A stretch of DNA of 26,754 bases. Origin: an uncultured archaeon. Lineage in GTDB: Archaea; Halobacteriota; Methanosarcinia; Methanotrichales; Methanotrichaceae. Both the position numbers and the translations under genes were made by a program. The stretch spans positions 1 to 26,754 of the forward strand of contig CABMDX010000046.1 in assembly GCA_902385025.1 (NCBI GenBank), read 5' to 3'. The notes beneath the pieces are model-generated. The model was not told the DNA's origin. It did not search any database and saw only the letters and a program-made list of their open reading frames with translations. Shown piece by piece: positions 7,988 through 16,459 of this stretch. Numbering within the stretch: position 1 is the stretch's first letter; every line of letters begins with the position of its first letter.

Positions 7988-9760
7988 CTAAAGCACCGTT
8001 ACGCACTTGGCCAAGTTTCTTGGTTTGTCCGGGTCCAGCTCCCTCTTTACCGCTAGCTCATAGGCCAGCAACTGCATGGGTATGGCCTGAATCACAGGAT
8101 TGAAATCTCTGCACTCCGGCACCCTGATCCAGTAGTCGAAGACCTCATCATCCCTGGCAGAGACTCCAATGACCATTCCTCCGCGAGCTCTGACCTCCTC
8201 TGCATTGGACCGCGTCTTATCCCAGTTATCCTCGCTGACAAATGCAAAGACAGGTGTTCCTTCCTCAATCAGCGCCAGCGGCCCATGCTTCAGTTCGCCT
8301 CCTGCGAGGGCCTCGGTGTGAATGTAAGATACCTCCTTGATCTTCAGCGCCGCTTCCCTGGCCGTGGCGAACTGCAGGCCTCTGCCGATCATGTAAATGT
8401 GCTCCTTCTGATAGAGCAGGCCAGCCAGCATCTTCAAATCCTCATGCATGGACTTTGAGGTGAGATTGCAGACCTCCAGAAAAAGGCTCTTGATAAGGCT
8501 TGAGCATTCCTCTTTCCTGCCTGCCAGGGCATAGGCCAGAAGAGATATGAGCATCAACTGCGAAGTATAGGTCTTGGTGGAGAGAACGCATATCTCAGGT
8601 CCTGAGTTCATGAGCAGCAGCTCATCCCCTTCCCGCACCAGACTGGAGCCGATGACATTGGTTATGGCAATGACCCTGCTGCCTCGCCGTCTGGCAGCGC
8701 GCACGGCATCCAGCACATCTGCCGTCTCTCCGGACTGTGAGACTGCAAAAACCAGAGTATCACAGGTCAGGAAGTGCTCATAGTTCTCGAACTCCGAGGC
8801 CACAACCACATTCACATGCACTCCTGCGACCTTTGAAAAGAGATAGGATCCAGTAAGACAGGCATGATAGCTCGAGCCGCATCCTACGAAGAAGATACCC
8901 TTTGCCTTTTTTACCTCCTCCAGAACTCTCTCCACTACCGTGTCATCTTGCTGAATGGCTCTGCAAATCGTCTCAGCCTGCTCTGCGATCTCTTTTAGCA
9001 TGAAGTGCTCGAACTTTCCTTTCCTGGCCTGCTCTGCATTCCACTCCACAGTATCCGATTCCCTGGAAATCTGCTCATCATGCATGAGGCTGTGAAAGAC
9101 GACCTCCTTCTTGCAGGCCACTGCCACATCATAGTTCTGGAGATACACCACCTTTCTCGTCCACTCAAGAAGTGCAGAGACATCAGAGGAAAAGATCGTG
9201 CCGCTTTCTGCGAGGCCTATGACGAGGGGCGAGTCCTTCCTGGCGGCAACAATCCGGTTTTCGTCCCTGGAGATCGCCAGCAAGGCATAGCTTCCATGAA
9301 GCTCTTTGAACGCCTCCATGCAGGCCTTCTCAAAGCCTCTCCTGTCCTGCTCCAGCTTCTCCTCTATTAGATGAGCTATCACCTCCGAGTCGGTATCGCT
9401 GGAAAAAATATGGCCCTTTGCCTTGAGCTTTTCTTTGATCTCTTGATGGTTCTCAATAATGCCGTTATGCACAATGGCTACACTTTTTTTGCAATCGGTA
9501 TGCGGATGAGCATTGGCGACTGAAACAACTCCATGAGTGGCCCATCTGGTGTGACCTATACCGATATTTCCCTTGAGGGCTGTCAGATCAAAATCGATGA
9601 TGGCGCGATCAATCTTACCGACACCCTTGCAGATATTGATCCGATCTGATTTGGTTGCCATGCCTACGGAATCATAGCCCCTGTATTCCAGATTTTTGAG
9701 ACCCTTGAGCAATATTGGTGTCGCTTCTTCCCTTCCAATGTAGCCGATTATTCCGCACAA
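7988..9760 (-). CDS. glmS: Glutamine-fructose-6-phosphate aminotransferase (isomerizing)
   Basis: This 590-residue enzyme makes glucosamine 6-phosphate from fructose 6-phosphate and glutamine, the first step to UDP-GlcNAc. The N-terminal class II glutaminase domain starts MCGIIGYIG, so Cys2 becomes the nucleophile after Met removal, and GIGHTRWATHG follows at about residue 70. Two SIS sugar isomerase domains fill the C-terminal half: FFVGCGSSYHA and SQSGETADV in the first, EALAGGELKHGPLALI in the second. The C-terminus DKPRNLAKCVTVL has the usual PRNLAK-VTV ending. The start codon is TTG, fixed by the required MCG terminus, with GAGGGGA at 9768-9774 as Shine-Dalgarno. The gene stands alone; no ribozyme motif is apparent upstream, as expected for an archaeon. 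Confidence 0.97.
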   Translation of the reverse strand: MCGIIGYIGREEATPILLKGLKNLEYRGYDSVGMATKSDRINICKGVGKIDRAIIDFDLTALKGNIGIGHTRWATHGVVSVANAHPHTDCKKSVAIVHNGIIENHQEIKEKLKAKGHIFSSDTDSEVIAHLIEEKLEQDRRGFEKACMEAFKELHGSYALLAISRDENRIVAARKDSPLVIGLAESGTIFSSDVSALLEWTRKVVYLQNYDVAVACKKEVVFHSLMHDEQISRESDTVEWNAEQARKGKFEHFMLKEIAEQAETICRAIQQDDTVVERVLEEVKKAKGIFFVGCGSSYHACLTGSYLFSKVAGVHVNVVVASEFENYEHFLTCDTLVFAVSQSGETADVLDAVRAARRRGSRVIAITNVIGSSLVREGDELLLMNSGPEICVLSTKTYTSQLMLISLLAYALAGRKEECSSLIKSLFLEVCNLTSKSMHEDLKMLAGLLYQKEHIYMIGRGLQFATAREAALKIKEVSYIHTEALAGGELKHGPLALIEEGTPVFAFVSEDNWDKTRSNAEEVRARGGMVIGVSARDDEVFDYWIRVPECRDFNPVIQAIPMQLLAYELAVKRELDPDKPRNLAKCVTVL

Positions 9761-10036
9761 AGATAAATCCCCTCAATCCATTAAGAAATTATAAAAATGT
9801 TCCTCAGGTCCTATGCCAATGCTGACAGATCTTGTCCAGAACGGAGCCGATTCAGAATGTATTCCCTGATCTTGGAATGGTTCATGCGTTTGCATCAATT
9901 AATTTAGTTTTATTGCATGACTTATTTAAGGCTTGCCTTCTTCCTGAGGCTGAAATAACTGAACGTGAACCGACAAACGGCAGAAGAAATATTAAATGAT
10001 TATAAATGTTAAAAATATATGTATAAATATAAGCTT

Positions 10037-10396
10037 TCAATAAAAAAGCTCCGAAACCTCCCTCGCAGATACATTTAGAATACGTGTTGCAATCTCTATA
10101 AAGAGCTCCTCTTGCTGGTGGCGGTCCATGCCGAATTTGTCATCAAGAGATTGCTTTTCTATCTCCAGGGCAATTAATCTCGTCTGAACCTTGGCGATCT
10201 TATGACGGGTCCCAAGTTCCGCAATTAGATTCATGAAATATCCGATGTTGTGCGGCTTTTCCGAGGAGAGGTTCTTTATTAAACCGCACTCGGTGCAGTA
10301 AGGATGGGGCTTGAGTCCTCGCTCTCTGCCTTCGAAGAAATATGGCAGCCAAACCTTTTCACTGCTGCCGGAGATCTTATGTTCACAGCCAGACAT
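10037..10396 (-). CDS. Small putative zinc-binding protein, unknown function
   Basis: The protein has 119 residues. Cys4-x-His6 near the N-terminus and Cys34-xx-Cys37 (HPYCTECGLIKN) could hold one zinc ion in a short ribbon. The rest is predicted helical, with a charged ELGTRHKIAKVQTRLIALEI segment and a C-terminal NVSAREVSELF. I recall similar short hypothetical proteins in methanogens but cannot name a function. The ATG at 10396 was chosen because a strong GGGAGGAG lies five bases upstream; the frame extends nine codons further without a better site. Transcription regulation or RNA binding would fit the shape but is speculative. Confidence 0.75.
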   Translation of the reverse strand: MSGCEHKISGSSEKVWLPYFFEGRERGLKPHPYCTECGLIKNLSSEKPHNIGYFMNLIAELGTRHKIAKVQTRLIALEIEKQSLDDKFGMDRHQQEELFIEIATRILNVSAREVSELFY

Positions 10397-10513
10397 TTTT
10401 TCTCCTCCCTGTAGTTGTCTCAACCAGAATCCTTAAAAACTTTTTGACTGAAACAGGCAGGGATTATATATCATATGCAGAGAAGAAAGAAAAGAGAAAT
10501 GATGGAGGAAACC

Positions 10514-13500
10514 TCATTTTTTCGCAAATGCCCCTTTTACCATCCCCCATCCCCGGTCCCTGGCATAGCCCTGCATTGCCTCCTGCAGCATGACCATGAA
10601 CTGCTCCTGGCTATAGCCCAATTGAGATGCAAGGCGTTCAACTACGGGCTCCACGTTTTGCACTTCATCGCTCTTTATGCCCCTCAGGATGACGGCTGAT
10701 AGAGCCATCAGCCTCAGCCCTTCAGGCGCTAAGTCTCTTTGCACTGCCAGTGCACCAAGCTGAAAGAAGGCCCCCGCTTCTCCCGAACGATCGCCCAGCT
10801 CCTGATAGATTTGCAGCGCTTTTTGGAAATTCGCTGCCGCATTCTCTTTTTCTCCTTTCCTGGAATTGATCAGGCCGAGGCCGTGCATTGCCCCGGCCAT
10901 ACCCCTGCGGTCGCCAAGATCCTGCTTCTGCAAGAGAGAGCTATGAAGCTCCTCATGGGCATGCTCCAGGTCGCCTCTTTCCATGTCCAGGTTTCCCAGA
11001 CGATAAAGCGCTTCAGCCTGGCCGGCTCTGTCTCCGGCCTTCCCGAACAGCTCCACAGACCTCACAAGCTTTTGGCGAGAAGACTCGCTGTCCTTTTGTT
11101 CAAGGTCCAGCAAAGCAAGGCTCTGCAACACGGCAGCCTCGCCCGGCAGATCTCCCAGCCTATTTCTGATTTCAAGAACGCGTCTAAGGTTTTCCACAGC
11201 GGCAGCATCATTCTTCTCCTCCAGATCCAGAGAGGCCAGGCCTTCCAGGGCTGCGGCTTCGCCCAGGCGATCTCCATCATGGTGGCTGATCCTCGCCGCT
11301 TCCTGGAAGCTTGCTCTTGCCTGGGCAATTTTCCCCTGGTATAGATATGCTGTGCCCAGACCCTGATGGGCTTCGACATCAGGCACATTCTCCAAAGCCT
11401 TTCCATACCACTCTTCCGCCCTATGCAATTCGCCCTGGGCAAGACTTGCCCTGGCAATCCATTTCGCAGGTCTGGCATGCTTTTCCCTTTCGAAAAGCCC
11501 ACGATTTTGTTTGATGATCTCCGAGTAGTAGCCGCGCTTTTCCAGGTAGCCGCTGATGCGATCTCCTGCAATGCGGGCCGCCTCCAGATCTTCCCCTGCA
11601 AGATAGTGTCCCTTCGCTTCCATAAGAGCATCAAGCCTTGTCAGGCCAAGCTCTGATGAGCGTCCAGATTCAGCCATGGTCCAAAGAAACTCACCGGCTG
11701 CTCTTTGGGCTGCCTGCTGCTCCTCCCTGCTGAGAGTGGAAAAGAGCTTTGTGCGAGCTGCCCGGGGAACAGTCCAAAGCCCGTCGGTATCCGCCTTATG
11801 ATCTGTGTGATACACCACTGGAAAGGCCACAGATGCCTGCTGCCATTCCAGGGCAAGCTCCAGAGCCTTTTCCAGAGGTACTGCAGCCGCGGCTGCAATG
11901 CCGGCTGAGCTTGCAGCTACTTCATAGACGGAGGCCCTTGCCAGGGCAAGACGCGACTCGTGAGATAGTCGAGCAGAAAGCCCAGAAAAAATGGCCTCAC
12001 AGCCTTCGATCTCGTTAACCTCTGTCCCAATACCAATTGCTCTGGCGGCCTGGACAAGGCATGCTGGACTTCCTGCCAGGGCAGCATGAATCTTTTCCAG
12101 CGTTGCATAGCTGAGGGCCCCATGACGGTATCTCTCTCTCACAGAATCATCCCGCAGAAGAAATCTCATGAATGCGGTTTCGGAAAGGCCGGAAAGAGGC
12201 CACTCCCAGGCATTTCTGGGCAAGGTCAAGGCATCATGAGGAAGCGTTCGGCAGGTTATTATGACCCGACTGTTGGCTTCTTCCCTCAGAATTTGCAGAT
12301 AGAATTGCGCCAGCTCTGGATCCATGATGCTATTTGTTTTCTTGTCCAGCTCAAGGCCATCCAGAAAAATCAAGTACCTGCCCTGATTTAGCGCCTGCAG
12401 CATGATCTTCATCCGCTCCAATGCGGACTTGGATTGGTCCTTTTGCATGCCGCTGACATCTAACGCTCCAGCTCTTCTGGGAAGTGCTGCCACCGCCTCC
12501 AGCAGACGGACTACGCTATGCGGATTGTTCCTTGAGCCGTAGATTGGCAAGACCGTGTAGCCGGAAGTTGCCAGGGTTAGGGCAAGCCTGGTAGCAAGAG
12601 TGCTCTTGCCGATGCCCGCGGGCCCGGTGATGATCAGGGTTCGGGCTTTGCCTTCCAGCATAGCAAGAGGAAGGCGCTGCAGTTCCGCTCTCCTGTTGAC
12701 GAAGCCATGCTCCTGCAACCCATACCTGGGCGGTACAGATTGAAGCGCGTTCTTGATTTCAAAACGCACTCGTTCTTCTTTCTGCAGGGCAGGGTCGAAA
12801 ACCCTTTCCCAATCTGCTGCTGCATATAAGATAGGAAATGCTAAGACCCTGCTTTGCCGGCCCTGCTCTGAGAAAGCAATTTTCATCTCCTGGCGCACGA
12901 CCTTCAGTGCGTCGCCAGGCGACTGGCCGCTGGCCAGGGTGCGATAGAAGGCAGATATTGCAGAGTCATTGCTCGATCCATCCCAGACGATGGCTGCTGG
13001 CAGGTGCCGCGTCGTGGCCCAGGCGAAAAGGTGCATTGAATTTGACGCTTCTCTTGATGCAAGAACAATTGCCTGCACTTCGCATCCCTGCAATGCCCCG
13101 GCCAGCTCATCTGCATCTCGCAGATCCTGCCTTCCGCCATCTCTCTCTAGAGAAAGCATTGCTTTTCCTCCTGAGATTTTTGCCGGGGCAGCTATATGCA
13201 CAAGATGGGGTCGGAAGACTCTGGCTGTCTCCTTCAGCTCACTCCATGAACCGCTCTCGCATATTTGCCAGTCCATGTCTACTCCCTGCAGAGATCTGAT
13301 GATTCTTTTCTGCTCAACTTCATGGTCTGGGGGCTCGGAAGCCAAAAAGAGCACTCGCAATGGACCAGGAGGTGCGGGAATCATCTCTGGCAAAGGAAGC
13401 TCTCCTGGCAATATGGGCCTGCGGACAATTCCAAATCGCCCATCGAGCCCCAGTACCACTGGAACTGGGCAAGGAAAGCGGAGGAGCTCCCAGGGAAGCT

Positions 13501-13819
13501 GCAGCACATCAGGAATCGCGGATGCTATAACCAGTGTCCCACCCTCCAGGATCTTTGTTGCATAGTCCTGCCACAAAGCCTCAAAGAAAATATGAAAGAG
13601 CTCATCTCCAAGAAGAGATCCGTAATCATCTGCCCCTGCTGCGCCATCTCCAGAAATGAGAGAGACGTACTGATCTTTAATTTCCTTCACCTCTCGGCTC
13701 TGGGCAGGCGAAAGCTGCCGTTCTGACATAACCTCATCTCCTGCAGAGATCCTGCAGTCATAGGTCCTTGCTGCGGCGGTTCCCGCCTCCGAGATCGTGA
13801 CCAAAATATCATGCTTCAT
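10514..13819 (-). CDS. CHAT-like - STAND NTPase - TPR protein with a degenerate CHAT dyad
   Basis: This 1101-residue signalling-type protein has three parts. Residues about 50-340 look like a CHAT caspase-like domain: LPWELLRFP at 108-116, RVLFLASEPPD at 155-165, and a C-terminal AIVWDGSSNDSAISAFYRTL. The catalytic His and Cys positions read IAAPA (209-213, expected GHG) and LASREAS (253-259, expected LSACES), so protease activity is probably lost. Residues about 370-690 are a STAND/NACHT-type NTPase with Walker A GPAGIGKST (399-407), Walker B YLIFLDGLE (482-490), ITCRT (521-525) and GSPACLV (583-589). Residues 790-1040 hold about six 40-residue TPRs. The ATG overlaps the CDF stop (ATGA) and has GGGAGGAAG upstream, so the two genes are translationally coupled. 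No signal peptide or TM is seen. Confidence 0.85.
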   Translation of the reverse strand: MKHDILVTISEAGTAAARTYDCRISAGDEVMSERQLSPAQSREVKEIKDQYVSLISGDGAAGADDYGSLLGDELFHIFFEALWQDYATKILEGGTLVIASAIPDVLQLPWELLRFPCPVPVVLGLDGRFGIVRRPILPGELPLPEMIPAPPGPLRVLFLASEPPDHEVEQKRIIRSLQGVDMDWQICESGSWSELKETARVFRPHLVHIAAPAKISGGKAMLSLERDGGRQDLRDADELAGALQGCEVQAIVLASREASNSMHLFAWATTRHLPAAIVWDGSSNDSAISAFYRTLASGQSPGDALKVVRQEMKIAFSEQGRQSRVLAFPILYAAADWERVFDPALQKEERVRFEIKNALQSVPPRYGLQEHGFVNRRAELQRLPLAMLEGKARTLIITGPAGIGKSTLATRLALTLATSGYTVLPIYGSRNNPHSVVRLLEAVAALPRRAGALDVSGMQKDQSKSALERMKIMLQALNQGRYLIFLDGLELDKKTNSIMDPELAQFYLQILREEANSRVIITCRTLPHDALTLPRNAWEWPLSGLSETAFMRFLLRDDSVRERYRHGALSYATLEKIHAALAGSPACLVQAARAIGIGTEVNEIEGCEAIFSGLSARLSHESRLALARASVYEVAASSAGIAAAAAVPLEKALELALEWQQASVAFPVVYHTDHKADTDGLWTVPRAARTKLFSTLSREEQQAAQRAAGEFLWTMAESGRSSELGLTRLDALMEAKGHYLAGEDLEAARIAGDRISGYLEKRGYYSEIIKQNRGLFEREKHARPAKWIARASLAQGELHRAEEWYGKALENVPDVEAHQGLGTAYLYQGKIAQARASFQEAARISHHDGDRLGEAAALEGLASLDLEEKNDAAAVENLRRVLEIRNRLGDLPGEAAVLQSLALLDLEQKDSESSRQKLVRSVELFGKAGDRAGQAEALYRLGNLDMERGDLEHAHEELHSSLLQKQDLGDRRGMAGAMHGLGLINSRKGEKENAAANFQKALQIYQELGDRSGEAGAFFQLGALAVQRDLAPEGLRLMALSAVILRGIKSDEVQNVEPVVERLASQLGYSQEQFMVMLQEAMQGYARDRGWGMVKGAFAKK

Positions 13820-14709
13820 TTGTGTCTTCCTCCCATTTCTTTCAGCTCGCAGTAGTCCTTGGGCTCCAGATGGACCATTACTTCTCTGACACCCTCAATG
13901 CTGTTCTTTATCCGCTCCTCGACATCCTCGCCCACCTTATGGGCTTCTTCCATTGGGAGATTCGAGTCCACGCCAATGTGCAGATCCACGTACATCTCTC
14001 CTGGCATACCTCTGGTGCGGATGCGGTGGCAGCTACATACCCCGGATACGGACTCTGCCAGCTTGCGAATCACGCTCTCCTCGATGAGAGCTCTATCCAG
14101 AAGCACTCTGGAGCTGTCCTTTATGATCTCAAGGCCCGTCAGAATAATCAGGCCGCAAATGAGCAGGGCAATGATCGGATCTGCCAGAGGATAGCCCATT
14201 TTGACGGCTACAAGACCTAAAATGACACCGATTGAAGCGAAAACATCGCTTCGTGTATGCATGGAGTCTGCCACAAGGATGCTGCTCTTCAATCTTCTGC
14301 CGATGATGTACTCATAGGCTGAGACACCTATATTGAGAACAAGGGTTCCCACCATTATGGCAAAGCTCCATTCCGTGATATCGGGAACGGAAGGAGTCAA
14401 AAAACGGCCGACTGCAGCCATGATCACCTGAAAGCAACTGGCGAAGAGGAGCACAGCAATGCCAAGAGTGGCAAAGGTCTCGAACTTGGAGTGGCCATAG
14501 GGATGCTCTCTGTCCGGCGGCCGGGAGGCCAGAGAGATGCCCACAAGGCCGATGATATTGGAGGAGCTGTCGAACAGAGAATGAAGGCCGTCTGTTGTCA
14601 TGCTCAGGGAATTGGTAAAAAGCCCGTATGCACCCTTGAAGAGGGCCACTATTATGTTCAATATGAATATGATTATCAGAGTGCGCCGAACTGCGTCATA
14701 GTAGGCCAT
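13816..14709 (-). CDS. Cation diffusion facilitator (CDF) family metal exporter
   Basis: The protein has 297 residues. Six membrane segments are followed by a cytoplasmic ferredoxin-like domain with GEMYVDLHIGVD and a final VMVHLEP. It exchanges divalent metal such as zinc for protons. The transport site pairs are HSLFD in the second membrane segment (the H-xxx-D form, in TTDGLHSLFD) and HTRSD in the fifth. The H-D/H-D set favours zinc by family knowledge, but iron, cobalt or manganese cannot be excluded. A TTG codon just before the ATG at 14709 lengthens the frame by one residue; ATG was preferred. The transcript is probably leaderless, with an AT-rich box 20-30 bases upstream. It overlaps the CHAT-like gene downstream by four bases. 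Confidence 0.93.
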   Translation of the reverse strand: MAYYDAVRRTLIIIFILNIIVALFKGAYGLFTNSLSMTTDGLHSLFDSSSNIIGLVGISLASRPPDREHPYGHSKFETFATLGIAVLLFASCFQVIMAAVGRFLTPSVPDITEWSFAIMVGTLVLNIGVSAYEYIIGRRLKSSILVADSMHTRSDVFASIGVILGLVAVKMGYPLADPIIALLICGLIILTGLEIIKDSSRVLLDRALIEESVIRKLAESVSGVCSCHRIRTRGMPGEMYVDLHIGVDSNLPMEEAHKVGEDVEERIKNSIEGVREVMVHLEPKDYCELKEMGGRHK

Positions 14710-14724
14710 CAATACAGGTATGCC

Positions 14725-14772
14725 GGGGAAGCGATAAATAATTTTTTAGACCTCTAAAATGAATCATAAATC
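14725..14772. promoter_or_regulatory. Divergent promoter region, CDF and YjbQ genes
   Basis: Only about 60 bases separate the two divergent starts. The AT-rich core GATAAATAATTTTTTAG (about 14731-14747) can be read as a TATA-like element on either strand, at about 25-35 bases from each start. Neither gene has a Shine-Dalgarno, so both transcripts may be leaderless and controlled together. Confidence 0.45.
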
Positions 14773-15186
14773 ATGATCGCGACTGATTATCTGGATTTCG
14801 AGACCAGTGTCGATGACATGCTGGATATAACAGGAGATATAAAAAGAACTCTAGAGGAGTCCGGCCTTCAGGCTGGGATCGTTACGGTCTTTGTGCCCGG
14901 AGCCACGGGGGCTGTCACCACCATTGAATATGAAGATGGACTGGTATCAGACATGTGCGATGCTCTGCAGAGGCTGGTGCCAAAAGATATCGTCTATGCA
15001 CATAACCAGAGGTGGCATGACGGAAACGGCCACTCGCATATTCGCGCCTCGCTCATCGGGCCGAGCCTCAGCGTGCCCTTTGCGGGAGGAAAGCTGATGC
15101 TTGGAACCTGGCAGCAAATCGTCTTTCTGGAGCTTGACAATCGGCCACGCCAGCGGAGAGTAATTTTGCAGATCATGGGAGAATAG
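14773..15186 (+). CDS. YjbQ family (UPF0047) protein, secondary thiamine-phosphate synthase-like
   Basis: This 137-residue protein covers the whole YjbQ domain. The signature is clear: HDGNGHSHIRASLIG (conserved histidines), SLSVPFAGGKLMLGTWQQI, then LDNRPRQRRV near the C-terminus. The family has weak thiamine-phosphate synthase activity in Escherichia coli YjbQ, but its true role is unsettled, so the product name is only a family label. Residues VTVFVPGATGAVTTIEYE form the usual first strands. ATG at 14773 starts the frame just after a stop in the preceding triplets, and no Shine-Dalgarno is present. It is divergent from the CDF gene and stands alone on its strand. Confidence 0.92.
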   Translation: MIATDYLDFETSVDDMLDITGDIKRTLEESGLQAGIVTVFVPGATGAVTTIEYEDGLVSDMCDALQRLVPKDIVYAHNQRWHDGNGHSHIRASLIGPSLSVPFAGGKLMLGTWQQIVFLELDNRPRQRRVILQIMGE

Positions 15187-15231
15187 GCTCTTTTGGGTGC
15201 CTATTTATGCGAGCCTCCTTCAAAGCCCGCG

Positions 15232-15804
15232 CTATAGCTTTTTTATAGCAATCGTGGTGGGAAGCCCCATGCCGCTTAGGTCCTCGGGCCACAGGATCCG
15301 GCGATTGCTTTCTCGGTCTACTAGTGTGATATTATCCAGATGCCAGTAACCCGTTTCATTGACATTGGGCATAAGCGCGCGAGATGAGTAATACCCATCC
15401 TTATTCGTGCCCGAGGTGAGATCTTGAGCTGCAAATAGCACTCTTGCCTTCTCGCTGCCCGAGGGACTGGAAAAATAGGCTGCAGAGGCCCAGACGCACT
15501 GATCGTCGATGATATGGGCGGTGAAGTTCACAGTGCGAGATGCATTGACCGGCACGAAGGCGGGCTCAAAGGCAAAGCCTGCAAGGCTTGGGGCCTGATC
15601 GTCGGCTAGGGCTGACGGATAACTTTGGGGTGGTATCAGGGGATCGGATGTATCCTGGGAAGAGATGCAGTCGATGCTGCTGGCAAGCTTGACCGTCTTC
15701 TGCACCGAGAAAGAGCCCACCAGATCCTCGACGCTGCGCCCGTATGCAGAGGCCGGGCTAAAAAAAATGAGGAGAATGAGCATAACCAAAGCAAGAATCC
15801 TCAT
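15232..15804 (-). CDS. Exported protein of unknown function
   Basis: The protein has 190 residues from the chosen ATG, starting with a typical Sec signal peptide (MRILALVMLILLIFFSPASA). The mature part has no membrane segment and no motif I recognise. It contains NVNETGYWHLDNITLVDRES and several N-x-T/S sites, and looks beta-rich like a carbohydrate-binding or Ig-type domain. Two cysteines (CISS, DQCVW) could form a disulfide. An ATG ten codons upstream (15834) is possible, but it would place an arginine inside the hydrophobic stretch. It lies downstream of the Tfx regulator on the same strand, about 70 bases apart, and may share its transcript. Confidence 0.7.
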   Translation of the reverse strand: MRILALVMLILLIFFSPASAYGRSVEDLVGSFSVQKTVKLASSIDCISSQDTSDPLIPPQSYPSALADDQAPSLAGFAFEPAFVPVNASRTVNFTAHIIDDQCVWASAAYFSSPSGSEKARVLFAAQDLTSGTNKDGYYSSRALMPNVNETGYWHLDNITLVDRESNRRILWPEDLSGMGLPTTIAIKKL

Positions 15805-15873
15805 GACCAAGCCAGTAACACCCCAGAGGAGCATCGGTGCCAGACGGCCAAAAAGCTTTTCCTGGAGGAGACT

Positions 15874-16347
15874 CTAGCTCAGCCCTTCCGCCAGTACCTC
15901 CCCTTCATGCGTCACAAAGATCTGGGCATCCTGCTCCAAAGCCCTCTTCTTGAATAGCCGTGGAGCCTTTCGCCGAAGCTGCACAATGATATCGAGAGAC
16001 GTGATCGGCAGGTGTATGCCTTTTTCGTCTGCAGCGGCAAAGATCATCTTGGGCAGATCAAAGACATCCGTTCCTGCCTCTGCCTTCAGGGAGATTGGGG
16101 CACGGATCATCATCCACTGCTGGAGTGTGCATTCCGCCCGGCGGATATTCTGATGGGCTCGCTTCTCCAGGATGCTGATGTTGGAGCGCGTGGTGCCAAG
16201 TATTTCCGCCACCTGCTGCTGGGATTTTCCCGCAAGGCGCATTTGAAGAACTTTTATTTGCCTTCTTGTGAGCAGTGAATCCTGTGTATCATCACTGCTT
16301 GCTGCCTCTTCTTCCTCTGCCATTCTTCCTGTATCTTTCGATTTCAT
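15874..16347 (-). CDS. Tfx family DNA-binding transcriptional regulator
   Basis: This 157-residue protein resembles Methanothermobacter Tfx, a regulator that binds near the molybdenum formylmethanofuran dehydrogenase genes. Residues 26-75 carry the signature LTRRQIKVLQMRLAGKSQQQ, the helix-turn-helix VAEILGTTRSNISILEKRA and NIRRAECTLQQW. The C-terminal domain DIIVQLRRKAPRLFKKRAL is also family-like. The frame opens upstream with a TTG at 16401. The ATG at 16347 gives a length nearer the family's roughly 140-150 residues and lies about 30 bases from a TATA-like TTTTATCT, so it was preferred. A further ATG at 16323 has AGGAAG close by and is also possible. The target here is unknown. It is divergent from an epimerase and upstream of an exported protein. 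Confidence 0.88.
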   Translation of the reverse strand: MKSKDTGRMAEEEEAASSDDTQDSLLTRRQIKVLQMRLAGKSQQQVAEILGTTRSNISILEKRAHQNIRRAECTLQQWMMIRAPISLKAEAGTDVFDLPKMIFAAADEKGIHLPITSLDIIVQLRRKAPRLFKKRALEQDAQIFVTHEGEVLAEGLS

Positions 16348-16375
16348 AAACCCTTGAATTTGAGAGATGTACGAG

Positions 16376-16387
16376 CAGATAAAAGCA
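16376..16387 (-). promoter_or_regulatory. TATA-like box for the Tfx gene
   Basis: On the minus strand GCTTTTATCTGC lies about 30 bases before the ATG at 16347, suiting a short-leader transcript. It is within about 80 bases of the divergent epimerase start, so self-regulation and control of the epimerase from this gap are possible. Confidence 0.35.
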
Positions 16388-16459
16388 TCCTTTGGTCGCA
16401 AATTAGGCGGGACACGGATACATCGAGCCGTAGAAGAAGTTATATCTCAAACGCACTAA

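Noticed and set aside
9780..9797. TATA box for glmS at TTTATAATTT
   Set aside because: It would place the transcript start inside or past the GAGGGGA ribosome binding site, so a position further upstream is more likely; none is clear.
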